From Paenibacillus sp. 32352 (GTDB lineage: Bacteria; Bacillota; Bacilli; Paenibacillales; NBRC-103111): a stretch of DNA of 64,000 nt. Each line of letters begins with the position of its first letter. The first letter of the stretch is position 1. The stretch lies in contig NZ_MZNT01000004.1 of assembly GCF_002042965.1 (NCBI RefSeq), positions 124,001 to 188,000 of the forward strand, written 5' to 3'. A program made the position numbers and the translations under genes. The notes beneath the pieces were generated by a model, which saw only the letters and a list, made by a program, of their open reading frames with translations, had not been told where the DNA came from and ran no database searches. Shown here piece by piece: positions 18,047 through 27,097 of this stretch.

Positions 18047-19300
18047 CTATCCCCTTACGACGGCCTCTCCCGCTTCGTTTGTCTGTTCTGCCAAGCTGCC
18101 CGCCGGGCCAAAAAACTCAAAGTGAATGTCCGCGTCATCAACGCCCCAATCCTTCAGCGCTCGATATACAGCTTTCATGAAGGGAATTGGCCCGCAAAAA
18201 TAAAAGCTGGCGTTCGGACCGGATACCCGCTGCTGCAGCCACTCCAAATCAAGATACCCCGCTTTATCAAAAGCCCCTTCCTTCCGGTCCAAATCGGTAG
18301 GAGAAGAATAGCAGACATAGGAACGGATATTCGGATGGCTCTTAGCTATATCGGCAACTTCTTCTTTCAAAGCGTGGAACCGGCCGCTGCGCGCGGCATG
18401 GATGAAAGTAACGGAACGCTCAGGCTCTTTGGCGGCCAGCGTTTTCAGCATGCTAACCAGTGGAGTCAGACCCACACCGCCGCTAATCAATACAGCCGGC
18501 TTTTCCTCTTTTCTCAAAATAAAGTCTCCGGCCGGTGCCGATACCTCCAGAACATCTCCAACAGTGACTTCCCGGTGCAAGTAATTCGATACAATGCCCT
18601 CCGGCTTTCCTTCCGCAGCCTCTTCCCTTTTAACGGAAATTCGATAATGCGGTTGTCCCGGCATATCCGACAAGCTGTATTGACGAATATGAGTATAGGA
18701 TTGACCCGGAATCATAAGCTTCACGCTGATATATTGGCCCGGTTCGAAATCGGCAATTCCTTGTTGATCTTCCGGTACCAGATACAACGAAGTAATCGTA
18801 TCGCTCTCCTTCACCTTCCGTTCCACAATAAACCGCCTAAATCCCTTCCAGCCCCCAACACGCTCTTCGGCTTGAAGGTACATTTCGTTCTCGGTTTGGA
18901 TAAACACATTAGCTATAACCCCGTAGGCATCGGCCCAAGCGGCGATGATCTCATCCGTTGCCGCATCTCCCAGGACCTCCTTGATTGCCCGAAGCAGCGT
19001 TTCCCCGACAATCGGATAATGCTCTGCCTTCACACCAAGGCTTCGATGCTTGTGCGCTATTTGTTTGACTACCGGCAGGATCGTTCCCAGTTGATCAATA
19101 TGGGCCGCAGCGGCATAAACCGCGTTAGCCAGAGCCGCCTGTTGACGGCCTTTCTTCTGATTGGCATGGTTAAACAGGTTCAACAGCTCGGGGTGGCCTG
19201 TGAACAACAGTTCGTAAAAACGCTTCGTTATGGCTGTTCCGTGTACTTCCAGAACGGGAACCGTGGATTTAATTGTTTGTATCGTTTGTTCACTCAGCAT
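18047..19300 (-). CDS. hmp: Flavohaemoglobin (nitric oxide dioxygenase)
   Basis: Converts nitric oxide and oxygen to nitrate using NAD(P)H; the main NO defence in aerobic bacteria. It has 417 residues: a globin domain (about 1-138) with Tyr29, Gln53 and proximal His85 (IAHKH), then FAD (HIRQYSLSD) and NAD (GGVGLTPLVSML, YFCGP) domains. GAGAGGGCGAT precedes the ATG. The promoter carries a TGTGA-N6-TCACA site, suggesting Crp/Fnr control. Confidence 0.96.
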   Translation of the reverse strand: MLSEQTIQTIKSTVPVLEVHGTAITKRFYELLFTGHPELLNLFNHANQKKGRQQAALANAVYAAAAHIDQLGTILPVVKQIAHKHRSLGVKAEHYPIVGETLLRAIKEVLGDAATDEIIAAWADAYGVIANVFIQTENEMYLQAEERVGGWKGFRRFIVERKVKESDTITSLYLVPEDQQGIADFEPGQYISVKLMIPGQSYTHIRQYSLSDMPGQPHYRISVKREEAAEGKPEGIVSNYLHREVTVGDVLEVSAPAGDFILRKEEKPAVLISGGVGLTPLVSMLKTLAAKEPERSVTFIHAARSGRFHALKEEVADIAKSHPNIRSYVCYSSPTDLDRKEGAFDKAGYLDLEWLQQRVSGPNASFYFCGPIPFMKAVYRALKDWGVDDADIHFEFFGPAGSLAEQTNEAGEAVVRG

Positions 19301-19341
19301 TAAGATCGCCCTCTCTTCATTTCGTTGTGTTCTTGTAATTA

Positions 19342-19347
19342 AGTATA
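19342..19347 (-). promoter_or_regulatory. -10 element of the hmp promoter
   Basis: TATACT on the minus strand, 42 bases before the hmp ATG. At 17-base spacing the -35 position reads CAAGGC, a poor match, as expected for an activator-dependent promoter. Confidence 0.55.
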
Positions 19348-19368
19348 GTAGAGAGCACAGGCTCGCCT

Positions 19369-19384
19369 TGTGATTGGAATCACA
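19369..19384. promoter_or_regulatory. Crp/Fnr-type operator of hmp
   Basis: TGTGATTGGAATCACA: seven-base arms perfectly complementary around a two-base centre, matching TGTGA-N6-TCACA. Its centre lies about 41.5 bases upstream of the predicted hmp start (about 19335), the standard class II activator position, overlapping the weak -35. Confidence 0.65.
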
Positions 19385-19449
19385 TTGAAATGAACGGAAT
19401 TGTGTCGATCATGCTGGATGAGACATCCCTACAAAGTTCCATCACATTG

Positions 19450-19474
19450 AAAAAACGCCCTCCGTGGAGAGCGT
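19450..19474 (-). terminator. Terminator of the beta-helix protein gene
   Basis: On the minus strand ACGCTCTCC-AC-GGAGGGCGT (one G-U pair) is followed by TTTTTC, a few bases after the stop codon. Confidence 0.8.
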
Positions 19475-19480
19475 CTAGTG

Positions 19481-20794
19481 TTAGAAGCCTGCGGTCATCG
19501 TATTCGTGCCGCTATCTTTGAATGCCTCGGCATTGTCATAACCCGCATTGCCGAACACCGTGTTCGAGTCACAACGTGCAGAACCGACCAGTACTGCAGT
19601 AGTCGAGCTTTGCGAGATGGAGTTGTTCATAACGATATTCCGTTTAGCCGATAAGCTTGCGCCTTCTCCAACGACATCCACTACAATTCCGGTTTCCGTA
19701 CGGCGAACCTCATTGTTTTTTACCGAGTTGCCATCACTATTCAGGATGGAGATACCTCTTACAGAGCCGTACACCGAATTGCCCGTTATCGTGTTTCCAA
19801 ATGGTTTATCGTCACCTGCATTCTCAGGAGCATCCAGTTGAATGCCTGCGGAGGCCGCTTGAGAAATGACGTTATTCACAATGGTATTGTAGCTGCAAGC
19901 ATCCTTTAGCCGAATTCCGTAGGTTGAGCTGTTTTTTTGGTCAATCAGCGCATAAGGAGCTACCATATTGGCCTCTATCAAATGATAGGAGCAAGCGCTG
20001 ACTCTGGAAGATACCATAATGGCGGTATCTCCTGTAAATTCCATGATATTGCCTGTAACATGTGAATACGTGCTGCCTGCAGTCAGATGTATGCAGTATT
20101 TGTTTATGTTTTTGAAATGGTTGCCCTGAATGGTATGGTTCGCACCGCCTTCGATGACAATTCCGTACCCCTCATTCGATGCCTCTGTTCCAAATATTTT
20201 TATAAATGTGCAGTTCGTGATGCTGACATGTTGGGAACGAGCAGCCCGTATCCCGTTCGCTACGCCATTGAACACACAATTATCGATGCTGACATTAGCA
20301 GCCTCGACCATATAAATTCCGCGTTCAACAATTTCGCCTGTCGCTCCGCTTGGACCAATACCCTCAAATGTGATTCCTTCGATGGAATAGTTGTTGATGG
20401 ATGAGCCGCTGTAAACCATGAACATATCGGCGTTCCCGGCCTTAATAGTCGTGGTCCCTGCTCCTGCCCCTATCAGGTTAACCTTGTTCCTGAGAAGCAG
20501 TCCGCGGCTTATGTAATACTTGCCTGCTGGCAGAAAGACCGTTCCCCCTTTGGCAGAGGCTGAGTCAATAGCGGATTGTATGTACGGTGCATCATCATCA
20601 TATCCGTTGCCCAGCGCTCCGAAGTCCTTCACATTAAGCCATGATTTGTTCTCAGTCAGAGGTACGGTTGACGAGGCTGCACGAGCTTCAAAAGGCAATC
20701 CGGCGCCCGCGGCAAGTAGAGCTCCGGCAGCTCCCATGGAAGCAAGCAATTTTCTGCGTGTCATCGGTTTCTCTTTCGGTTCATTTGATGGCAA
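19481..20794 (-). CDS. Tat-exported right-handed beta-helix (pectate-lyase-like) protein
   Basis: A 437-residue secreted protein. A twin-arginine signal (MTRRKLLASMGAAGALLA) ends at an ARA cleavage site, followed by NVKDFGALGNGYDDDAPYIQ, the typical opening of pectate-lyase superfamily 3 (GH55-like) proteins. Many irregular repeats follow (N-x-I-x-x-N-x-F/I), forming a parallel beta-helix. It probably acts on a polysaccharide, but no family-specific catalytic residues can be assigned. The start is TTG at 20794 with GGGGGAGGAG five bases before; the internal ATG at MTRRK is an alternative. Monocistronic. Confidence 0.8.
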   Translation of the reverse strand: MPSNEPKEKPMTRRKLLASMGAAGALLAAGAGLPFEARAASSTVPLTENKSWLNVKDFGALGNGYDDDAPYIQSAIDSASAKGGTVFLPAGKYYISRGLLLRNKVNLIGAGAGTTTIKAGNADMFMVYSGSSINNYSIEGITFEGIGPSGATGEIVERGIYMVEAANVSIDNCVFNGVANGIRAARSQHVSITNCTFIKIFGTEASNEGYGIVIEGGANHTIQGNHFKNINKYCIHLTAGSTYSHVTGNIMEFTGDTAIMVSSRVSACSYHLIEANMVAPYALIDQKNSSTYGIRLKDACSYNTIVNNVISQAASAGIQLDAPENAGDDKPFGNTITGNSVYGSVRGISILNSDGNSVKNNEVRRTETGIVVDVVGEGASLSAKRNIVMNNSISQSSTTAVLVGSARCDSNTVFGNAGYDNAEAFKDSGTNTMTAGF

Positions 20795-20894
20795 TGATAC
20801 TCCTCCCCCTATTTGGTTCTCTATGAAAATTATAGCTTTCATAGATTCGAATGGCAACCTTGCTTCCTTTTCTGGGAGCTTAAGTCATTCATAA

Positions 20895-20921
20895 CAAAAA
20901 AAACAGACCCAACGGTCTGTT
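20895..20921 (-). terminator. Terminator after spoVIF
   Basis: On the minus strand AACAGACC-GTTG-GGTCTGTT is followed by a T-run of eight, 34 bases after the spoVIF stop codon. Confidence 0.85.
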
Positions 20922-20954
20922 CATTAAGCTATTTACGCTGCGATTGACCGAGGT

Positions 20955-21242
20955 TTATCGGAACATTCCCCACAGCTTGAGTAAATGAAATGTATTGTTA
21001 GGATCTATTTTCTGGGAAATGACAAAATTGACCATATGCTCCTTCTGCATATCTGTCAATCTCTCGTTTAACACCTTTCCCAGCATGTCGACAAATCTTC
21101 TTACCTTCGTCCTGTCCTGCAAGTCCGTCTTCGTCACACCCTGCAAAATCATTTTGATACGCTCTTTCGTATCGGGATTTTTCATTTTTAATTTGACACG
21201 TTCAACAAAAACGGGATCGAAGCCATATTTTTGATAGCTCAT
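20955..21242 (-). CDS. spoVIF: Stage VI sporulation protein F-like
   Basis: A 95-residue basic protein resembling the SpoVIF (YjcC) family, a regulator needed for late coat assembly in Bacillus. It starts MSYQKYGFDPVFVERVKLK and ends KIDPNNTFHLLKLWGMFR, a form I associate with Paenibacillus members. The ATG at 21242 has GGGAGGAG eight bases upstream; an ATG seven codons earlier overlaps that site. No clear mother-cell promoter was identified. Confidence 0.75.
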   Translation of the reverse strand: MSYQKYGFDPVFVERVKLKMKNPDTKERIKMILQGVTKTDLQDRTKVRRFVDMLGKVLNERLTDMQKEHMVNFVISQKIDPNNTFHLLKLWGMFR

Positions 21243-21361
21243 GTCGCGAACTCCTCCCATCATAAGGATATGGTAGTCTTGTGTGCCAACCTCTTTGTAA
21301 GTCTATGACGGAAGGCTCGGACATGTGTCTAATAATATGGTTATGTAAGCAAGATTAGGTG

Positions 21362-23416
21362 TTAGTCCAATAAGTCACTATCGAAAATATGCTCCCTGCG
21401 CAAAAATTCATGAAGCATAGAATAACCGGCTGCCGTCCAAAAGTCGGGCTTGCGCACGATCTCGGCAGCATCGTCCCGGGCTTGCTCCATCGTTTCGAAA
21501 TCTGTCACCATATCGGCGATTCGAAAATCAGGCAGACCGCTCTGCTTCGTTCCGAAGAAGTCCCCGGGGCCTCTCAGCTCAAGATCCCTTCGTGCGATTT
21601 CGAATCCGTCGTTCGTATCGGTCATCGCTTTCATTCGCTGCTTCCCTACTTCATTCTTCGGGTCGGCTATAAGAACGCAATAGGACTGATGCTCGCCCCT
21701 TCCCACCCGTCCGCGTAGCTGGTGCAGCTGGGACAATCCGAAGCGATGGGCGTCATAGACCACCATCAGGGTCGAATTCGGGACGTCTACCCCAACCTCG
21801 ATCACCGTCGTAGAAACCAGCACTTGAACCCGATTTTCGCTGAACTCGCGCATGACTTCGTCTTTTTCGGCGGGAGACATTCTTCCGTGCAGCAGCCCGA
21901 CTCGTAAATCCGGGAAAGCAAACTGGATTTGCGCATGGACGTCAATCGCGTTCTGTACATCCAGCTTCTCCGATTCCTCGATTAACGGACAGATTACGTA
22001 AGCCTGCCGGCCCGCAGCGACCTCTCGCCGGATAAACCCAAGCACCCGATCCAGCATATCGTGAGTTACCGCATACGTCTTGATCGGCTTTCTGCCTTTG
22101 GGCAGCTCACGCAAAGTCGATACATCCATATCACCAAACGCCGTTATTGCCAGAGTCCTTGGAATAGGTGTCGCGGTCATCGTAAGCACATCCGGATTCA
22201 TTCCTTTGCGCCGGAGCACGCTTCTCTGGTTAACACCGAACCGGTGCTGTTCATCGGTAACGACCAGGCCAAGCTTGCGGAAAAAGACATCGTCCTGGAT
22301 CAAAGCATGGGTACCGACAACAACATCGACCATACCGAGCTGAAGAGCTCCAAGAACTTCCCTGCGCTGCCGGGCCGTCAGGCTGCCTGTCAGCAAAGCG
22401 ACCTGGATGCCGTAAGGCTCGAACAAGCGTTCCAGGGAACGCTTATGCTGTTCCGCTAATATTTCCGTCGGAACCATTAAAGCTCCCTGATATCCTGCTT
22501 TCACCACAGCAAATAAAGCGGCTGCGGCAACAACTGTTTTGCCGGCACCAACATCACCTTGAAGCAGGCGGTTCATACAGTAAGGCTGTTGAAGATCGTG
22601 TAAAATTTCTGCCAGCACGTTTTTTTGCGACTCGGTCAGGGTAAACGGCAGAGCCCGTACAAATGCGCGGACTGCGGGCAAATCTACAGGGTGGGCCACA
22701 CCGTCTGCCCTGTCGTGATTGATCGCTCGGTATGCCTGCATTTTCAGCTGAAATAAAAACAGCTCCTCGTAAACCATCCGTTTGCGAGCCTTCTGCCCGT
22801 TCTCCATCGATTCGGGCAAATGAAGCAGCGCCACCGCCTGCTTACGCGGCATTAAACCATACTTATCCAGCAGCTCCTTAGGCAGCACCTCCGGGATTAA
22901 CCCTCCGTACTGCGTCAAAGCCTGCTTCATCGTCTGCCTCATCCATTTTTGCGTTATGGAGCCTGTAACGGAATAAACAGGCTGCAGCGTACCGATCTTC
23001 GATGTCCCTTTTCCCGGAAATTCGGACTCCGATACGGTCAAATGCAGCCTTTTTGGATCCCATTTTCCGGTCAAAACAATGTCCGCTCCTGTTTGCAGCT
23101 GATCCTTCAAATAATGACGATTGAACCATACGGCAGTGACAAACAGCTTGTCTACCATAAGCTTGCAGGTTAGACGAGATTTGATTCGTCCATACATCTG
23201 TACCTGCGGAACCCCGACTATGGTTCCTTGAACCGTGATTTTATCACCGTCCTTAGCCTCAGTCAGATCGCGCAGCGTATAGTCTTCGTATCGAAAAGGA
23301 TAATAATCAAGCAGCTCGCCAACAGAAGAAATGCCAAGGACAAGCAGCTCCTCCGGCTTCTTGCCCTTGACCCCGTACACCTCTTTAACCGGAACTTTGT
23401 ACAAATCTATTGACAT
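21362..23416 (-). CDS. recG: ATP-dependent DNA helicase RecG
   Basis: Branch-migrating helicase for stalled forks and Holliday junctions. It has 684 residues: an N-terminal wedge/OB domain (about 1-190), Walker A LLQGDVGAGKTVVAAAAL at about 285-302, Walker B DEQH, motif III TATPIPRTL, and C-terminal QLRGRVGRG. It starts one base after the degV stop codon with no clear ribosome-binding site, so translation is probably coupled. Confidence 0.97.
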   Translation of the reverse strand: MSIDLYKVPVKEVYGVKGKKPEELLVLGISSVGELLDYYPFRYEDYTLRDLTEAKDGDKITVQGTIVGVPQVQMYGRIKSRLTCKLMVDKLFVTAVWFNRHYLKDQLQTGADIVLTGKWDPKRLHLTVSESEFPGKGTSKIGTLQPVYSVTGSITQKWMRQTMKQALTQYGGLIPEVLPKELLDKYGLMPRKQAVALLHLPESMENGQKARKRMVYEELFLFQLKMQAYRAINHDRADGVAHPVDLPAVRAFVRALPFTLTESQKNVLAEILHDLQQPYCMNRLLQGDVGAGKTVVAAAALFAVVKAGYQGALMVPTEILAEQHKRSLERLFEPYGIQVALLTGSLTARQRREVLGALQLGMVDVVVGTHALIQDDVFFRKLGLVVTDEQHRFGVNQRSVLRRKGMNPDVLTMTATPIPRTLAITAFGDMDVSTLRELPKGRKPIKTYAVTHDMLDRVLGFIRREVAAGRQAYVICPLIEESEKLDVQNAIDVHAQIQFAFPDLRVGLLHGRMSPAEKDEVMREFSENRVQVLVSTTVIEVGVDVPNSTLMVVYDAHRFGLSQLHQLRGRVGRGEHQSYCVLIADPKNEVGKQRMKAMTDTNDGFEIARRDLELRGPGDFFGTKQSGLPDFRIADMVTDFETMEQARDDAAEIVRKPDFWTAAGYSMLHEFLRREHIFDSDLLD

Positions 23417-23417
23417 G

Positions 23418-24269
23418 CTATGCCGGTCTGACGAACGCAGCTATGGCTCCGGGACCGGCATGCGTTCCGATGACTGGCCCGATAACCGTATAGTTCAGGC
23501 TTTCAATCCTAAATTGCTCTTTGATCAACGCGCTCATCTCCTCAGCATAAGGAATATTATTGGCGTGAGCGATCGTGACATGAAGAGATTTATCGCCATA
23601 ATCCGATTTGATCAGCTCCATAATCCGCGCCATCGCCTTTTTTTGTCCCCTCACTTTATCTACCGAGTAGACTTCACCTTCATCCGATATGGATAAGATC
23701 GGCTTAATGTTCAAGAGGGACCCAAACAAGGCAGCGGCTCTTCCGATCCGCCCGCCTTTCTGCAAATACTCGAGCGTATCTACTAAAAAGTAAATGTTCT
23801 GCTCCTTGCGGATCCGAGCGATCATGCTCACGATTTCTTCCTTGCTCTTCCCGTCTCTAGCCGCCTCGGCCGCGATCACAGCCAGCATCCCGATTCCATA
23901 AGAAGCCGTCAGGGAATCGACAATGGTGACATCGACCTCATCCTCCAGCATGGATTTTGCCAGCAGCGCCGACTGATACGTACCGCTCATATGAGAGGAA
24001 AGATGAATAGAAATAATCGGGCCGCCCGATTCGGCCGCCACACGCTTGTAGGTCTCTACAAACTCCACTGGGGATGGCTGTGAGGTCGTAGGCAGCGATG
24101 AATAGGCAGCCAGCTTTTCGAAAAAAGCCTCGGAGCCTATATCCACTGAATCTCTGTAGGTTTCCGTACCAAAATGAACCTTTAACGGAACCATTTCTAT
24201 GTTCAACGCTTTGCGTAAATCCGCCGGAATATCGGCCGTGCTGTCCGTGACAACTCGAACCTGGCTCAA
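23418..24269 (-). CDS. DegV family fatty-acid-binding protein (FakB-like)
   Basis: Binds a fatty acid and presents it to the kinase FakA, which makes acyl-phosphate. It has 283 residues. It starts SQVRVVTDSTADIP, with SSHMSGTYQSA and SLTASYGIGMLA matching DegV ligand-pocket motifs. The start is TTG at 24269 with AGGTGA five bases before. It lies between fakA and recG on the same strand, supporting the FakA/FakB pairing. Confidence 0.9.
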   Translation of the reverse strand: MSQVRVVTDSTADIPADLRKALNIEMVPLKVHFGTETYRDSVDIGSEAFFEKLAAYSSLPTTSQPSPVEFVETYKRVAAESGGPIISIHLSSHMSGTYQSALLAKSMLEDEVDVTIVDSLTASYGIGMLAVIAAEAARDGKSKEEIVSMIARIRKEQNIYFLVDTLEYLQKGGRIGRAAALFGSLLNIKPILSISDEGEVYSVDKVRGQKKAMARIMELIKSDYGDKSLHVTIAHANNIPYAEEMSALIKEQFRIESLNYTVIGPVIGTHAGPGAIAAFVRPA

Positions 24270-24304
24270 TCAGTTCACCTCAAATACTCAATAATCGTAG
24301 TTGC

Positions 24305-26044
24305 TTACTCTGTGGAAATAATATAATAGTACAGCGGCTGACCGCCGTAATGAACTTCAACCTCCACATCGCTGTAATGCTCTTCCAAATATTTCACCAG
24401 ATGCTCCGTCTGCTCTTCGTCGGCCTCTTCCCCGGTATAAACCGTTACAATTTCTGCTCCATTCTGCAGCAGACTATCCAGCAGCTTTTGGCAGGAGCTG
24501 AGCAAATCCGAATCAGACACGACAATATGGTTGTTCCGGATACCGATATAATCGCCTTGCTTAATATTCATTTCGTCTATCTGCGTATCCCGAACCGCAT
24601 AAGTGACCAGCCCGGATTGAACCTGCTGGATCGCCTGCTGCATCAGATCCGTATTTTCCTCGGGAGCCATGCTGTCCTGATACGCAATAACAGCGGCAAT
24701 CCCCTGAGGAATGGTCTTCGTCGGAATGACCACAGTCTGGATCCCTTCAACGAGCTCCACGGCTTGCTGTGCAGCCAAGATAATGTTGGAATTGTTCGGA
24801 AGAACGAAGACGGTCTGAGCGTTGACCTCTTGCACCGCTTTAACAATATCCTCGGTACTTGGATTCATGGTTTGCCCGCCCATGAGGACCCGATCTACGC
24901 CGAGGCTGGTAAAAATATCGGAAATCCCCTGTCCAGCGGATACAGCAACAAATCCATAGCGTTTAAGTTTCCTGCTGCTGTCGCTTTTCGGCTCGGGCGC
25001 CGCCTGAGCAATGTTGGAGTCCGCTTCTGTATGGATGATGTGGGAGTGCTGATCACGCATATTTTCAATCTTGATTCGGCTTAAATCCCCGTACTGCATG
25101 GCGTAATTCATCACATGGCCCGGATATTCGGCATGGATGTGTACCTTGACCAAGTTATCATCCGCTACTACAAGCAGGGAATCGCCGAACGCGGAGAGCC
25201 GCTCCCGGAACCTGGCTTCGTTAAAAGCATTCTCTGCAAGCTTACGGCTGTCCAATGTCACGATAAATTCCGTGCAATATCCGAACTCGATATCCTCGGT
25301 CGCCAGCTGAGCTTGGACCGGATGCATGGCTGAAGCTTCCGAAGAAGTCAAGCTTTTTGTAACCTCTGTTATGGCCTGAGCGGGTTGAACCGGGATTTCT
25401 GGAATCGTCACTCCTCCAGCCAACTGCTCAAGCGCTTGTACAAAACCCTCGTATATAAACATCAGCCCTTGCCCGCCGGCATCCACGACGCCTACCTGTT
25501 TTAGTACAGGCAGCATGTCCGGTGTACGGGATAGCGCCTCGTTCCCTTTTTTCCAAACCTCTTTCATCAGAGCCGATAAGTCCGTGGTGCGCTTAGCGGA
25601 AGCTATACCTTGTCTGGCAGCTTCCTTCGAGACCGTGAGGATCGTTCCCTCTACAGGCTTCACTACGGCTTTATAAGCCATATCCACGCCGTTTTGCAAT
25701 GCGGCCGCGAAGCGTTCGGCATCGATAGTCTCCATATCGGACACAGCCTTGGAGAAACCTCTGAACAATTGGGATAAAATGACGCCGGAATTTCCCCTGG
25801 CTCCCATCAAGAGGCCCTTAGCTAATGCGTCCGCCGCTTTGCCTACATGCTTCGAAGGACGTCTGCGAAGCTCCTCCACACCTGAGGTTAAAGTTAAGTT
25901 CATATTGGTTCCCGTGTCTCCATCCGGAACAGGAAAAACATTGAGTGCGTTGACGTTGCTCTCATTTTCTCTTAGCTGCCGGGCACCACTCTCGACCATA
26001 CGGATAAAGTCGTTCCCGTCCATTACATTTAAGCGCTTACTCAA
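24305..26044 (-). CDS. fakA: Fatty acid kinase subunit FakA (YloV, DAK2 domain)
   Basis: ATP-binding subunit of fatty acid kinase. It has 579 residues: a DhaL/DAK2 kinase domain (about 10-210) with NVFPVPDGDTGTNMNLT supplying magnesium-binding aspartates and GARGNSGVILSQ, then middle and EDD-type C-terminal domains. The start is TTG at 26044 (MSKRLNVMDG), with GGGAGGGG nine bases before; the ATG seven codons later lacks a site. It follows the asp23-like gene and precedes degV. Its product, acyl-phosphate, feeds PlsY alongside PlsX. Confidence 0.92.
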   Translation of the reverse strand: MSKRLNVMDGNDFIRMVESGARQLRENESNVNALNVFPVPDGDTGTNMNLTLTSGVEELRRRPSKHVGKAADALAKGLLMGARGNSGVILSQLFRGFSKAVSDMETIDAERFAAALQNGVDMAYKAVVKPVEGTILTVSKEAARQGIASAKRTTDLSALMKEVWKKGNEALSRTPDMLPVLKQVGVVDAGGQGLMFIYEGFVQALEQLAGGVTIPEIPVQPAQAITEVTKSLTSSEASAMHPVQAQLATEDIEFGYCTEFIVTLDSRKLAENAFNEARFRERLSAFGDSLLVVADDNLVKVHIHAEYPGHVMNYAMQYGDLSRIKIENMRDQHSHIIHTEADSNIAQAAPEPKSDSSRKLKRYGFVAVSAGQGISDIFTSLGVDRVLMGGQTMNPSTEDIVKAVQEVNAQTVFVLPNNSNIILAAQQAVELVEGIQTVVIPTKTIPQGIAAVIAYQDSMAPEENTDLMQQAIQQVQSGLVTYAVRDTQIDEMNIKQGDYIGIRNNHIVVSDSDLLSSCQKLLDSLLQNGAEIVTVYTGEEADEEQTEHLVKYLEEHYSDVEVEVHYGGQPLYYYIISTE

Positions 26045-26112
26045 AAAAACATTCCCCTCCCTGCGAAGTCGAACGGCGGTCTGCTTCGTACAGTACCGCA
26101 GCCCTCTTGGCA

Positions 26113-26475
26113 TTACTGAGCCACGCGAACGCCCTGAACATAAATGTTCACCGACTCCACTTGAAGCCCCACAATTTCATTTAATACGTACTTTACCTTT
26201 GTCTGCACATTGTGGGCCACAACCGATATTTTAGTACCGTAGCTTACGACAATATATAGATCAATGGATAGCGCTCCCTCAGCGTCTTTGCGAACCTCGA
26301 CACCTCTGCTTAAATTATCGCGGCGAAGCAGCTCCGCAATACCGTCTTTCAATTGATTGCGGGAAGCCATTCCTACAAGTCCATAACAATCCAGGGCAGC
26401 TGAACCCGCAAGTACAGCAATAACTTCTTCGGTAATATATACTTTGCCATATTCAGCAGCCAGTTCGATAGCCAT
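26113..26475 (-). CDS. yloU: Asp23/Gls24 family envelope stress protein (YloU)
   Basis: A 120-residue Asp23-domain protein; homologues attach to the membrane or respond to alkaline and envelope stress. EYGKVYITEEVIAVLAG and VSYGTKISVVAHNVQTKV are family segments. AAAGGAGCTG precedes the ATG. It is paired with fakA as yloU-yloV in Bacillus and is divergent from rpmB. Confidence 0.92.
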   Translation of the reverse strand: MAIELAAEYGKVYITEEVIAVLAGSAALDCYGLVGMASRNQLKDGIAELLRRDNLSRGVEVRKDAEGALSIDLYIVVSYGTKISVVAHNVQTKVKYVLNEIVGLQVESVNIYVQGVRVAQ

Positions 26476-26522
26476 TTTTACAGCTCCTTTGATATAGATT
26501 AGAATGGACTACAACTCATTTT

Positions 26523-26531
26523 ACTATATCA
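26523..26531 (-). promoter_or_regulatory. Extended -10 promoter of yloU-fakA-degV-recG
   Basis: On the minus strand TGATATAGT, about 50 bases before the yloU start; no good -35. It is back to back with the rpmB promoter. Confidence 0.4.
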
Positions 26532-26586
26532 AACGAAAGAAATAAATAAAATTTGAACAATCTCCCTTAAAAACATCGTCGCGGCG

Positions 26587-26616
26587 TTGACGGCTTTTAT
26601 TCCATTGTGATATGAT
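26587..26616 (+). promoter_or_regulatory. Sigma-A promoter of rpmB
   Basis: TTGACG (26587-26592), an 18-base spacer and TATGAT (26611-26616). Confidence 0.75.
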
Positions 26617-26708
26617 ATTTGAGTGTGTTTTTTAACAGGTTTTTCTTACGGAGAATGCTTTTGAAGACAAGTAGTTCGTCATCGAGGCTGTTAAGGAGGT
26701 GTATTTCA

Positions 26709-26897
26709 ATGTCCCGCAAATGTTTCATTACTGGCAAAGGACCAGGTACTGGTAACCACGTGTCCCACGCTAATAACAAATCAAAGCGCACTTGGGGTGT
26801 TAACGTTCAGAAAGTTCGCATTCTGGTGGACGGTAAACCGAAGCGCGTTTATGTAAGCACGAAAGCTTTGAAATCCGGAAAAGTTACTCGTGTCTAG
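26709..26897 (+). CDS. rpmB: 50S ribosomal protein L28
   Basis: A 62-residue large-subunit protein starting [16 protein letters not shown], the family signature. AAGGAGGTG lies seven bases before the ATG at 26709; longer upstream frames have no site. Monocistronic, between a strong promoter and a bidirectional terminator; its position opposite spoVM and yloU is conserved in Bacillus. Confidence 0.97.
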   Translation: MSRKCFITGKGPGTGNHVSHANNKSKRTWGVNVQKVRILVDGKPKRVYVSTKALKSGKVTRV

Positions 26898-26916
26898 TTC
26901 TTACCATCAGATAGAC

Positions 26917-26947
26917 AAAAAGCACCTGGCCGCAGGTGCTTTTTTTA
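26917..26947. terminator. Bidirectional terminator between rpmB and spoVM
   Basis: AGCACCTG-GCCG-CAGGTGCT with a T-run of seven on plus and five on minus. It can end rpmB transcripts and, on the other strand, spoVM transcripts. Confidence 0.85.
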
Positions 26948-27016
26948 GTTTGATTGCCGCTGGCGCAAGCACCATTCCATTCCTCTTGGCTGCTTTAGTA
27001 ACGCTCATGCCGCGGT

Positions 27017-27097
27017 TTAATTTTTACTGAATGTATTTAGTACAGCTTTAACAAATCCGCCTATAAGTTTCGGTAGCTTGATTGTGTAAAACTTCAT
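27017..27097 (-). CDS. spoVM: Stage V sporulation protein M
   Basis: A 26-residue amphipathic peptide that recognises the convex forespore membrane and recruits SpoIVA for coat assembly. It begins MKFYTIKLPK, identical to B. subtilis SpoVM over the first ten residues including the critical Pro9, and continues with the same Gly-Gly and basic pattern to the same length. GGAGGAGGGG lies five bases before the ATG. It sits between rpmB and the rpe/rsgA/prkC genes, its conserved place. Too short for most gene callers. Confidence 0.96.
   Translation of the reverse strand: MKFYTIKLPKLIGGFVKAVLNTFSKN

Noticed and set aside
18038..19303. 421-codon plus-strand frame opposite hmp
   Set aside because: Mirror of hmp codon structure; hmp has all catalytic motifs and a promoter.
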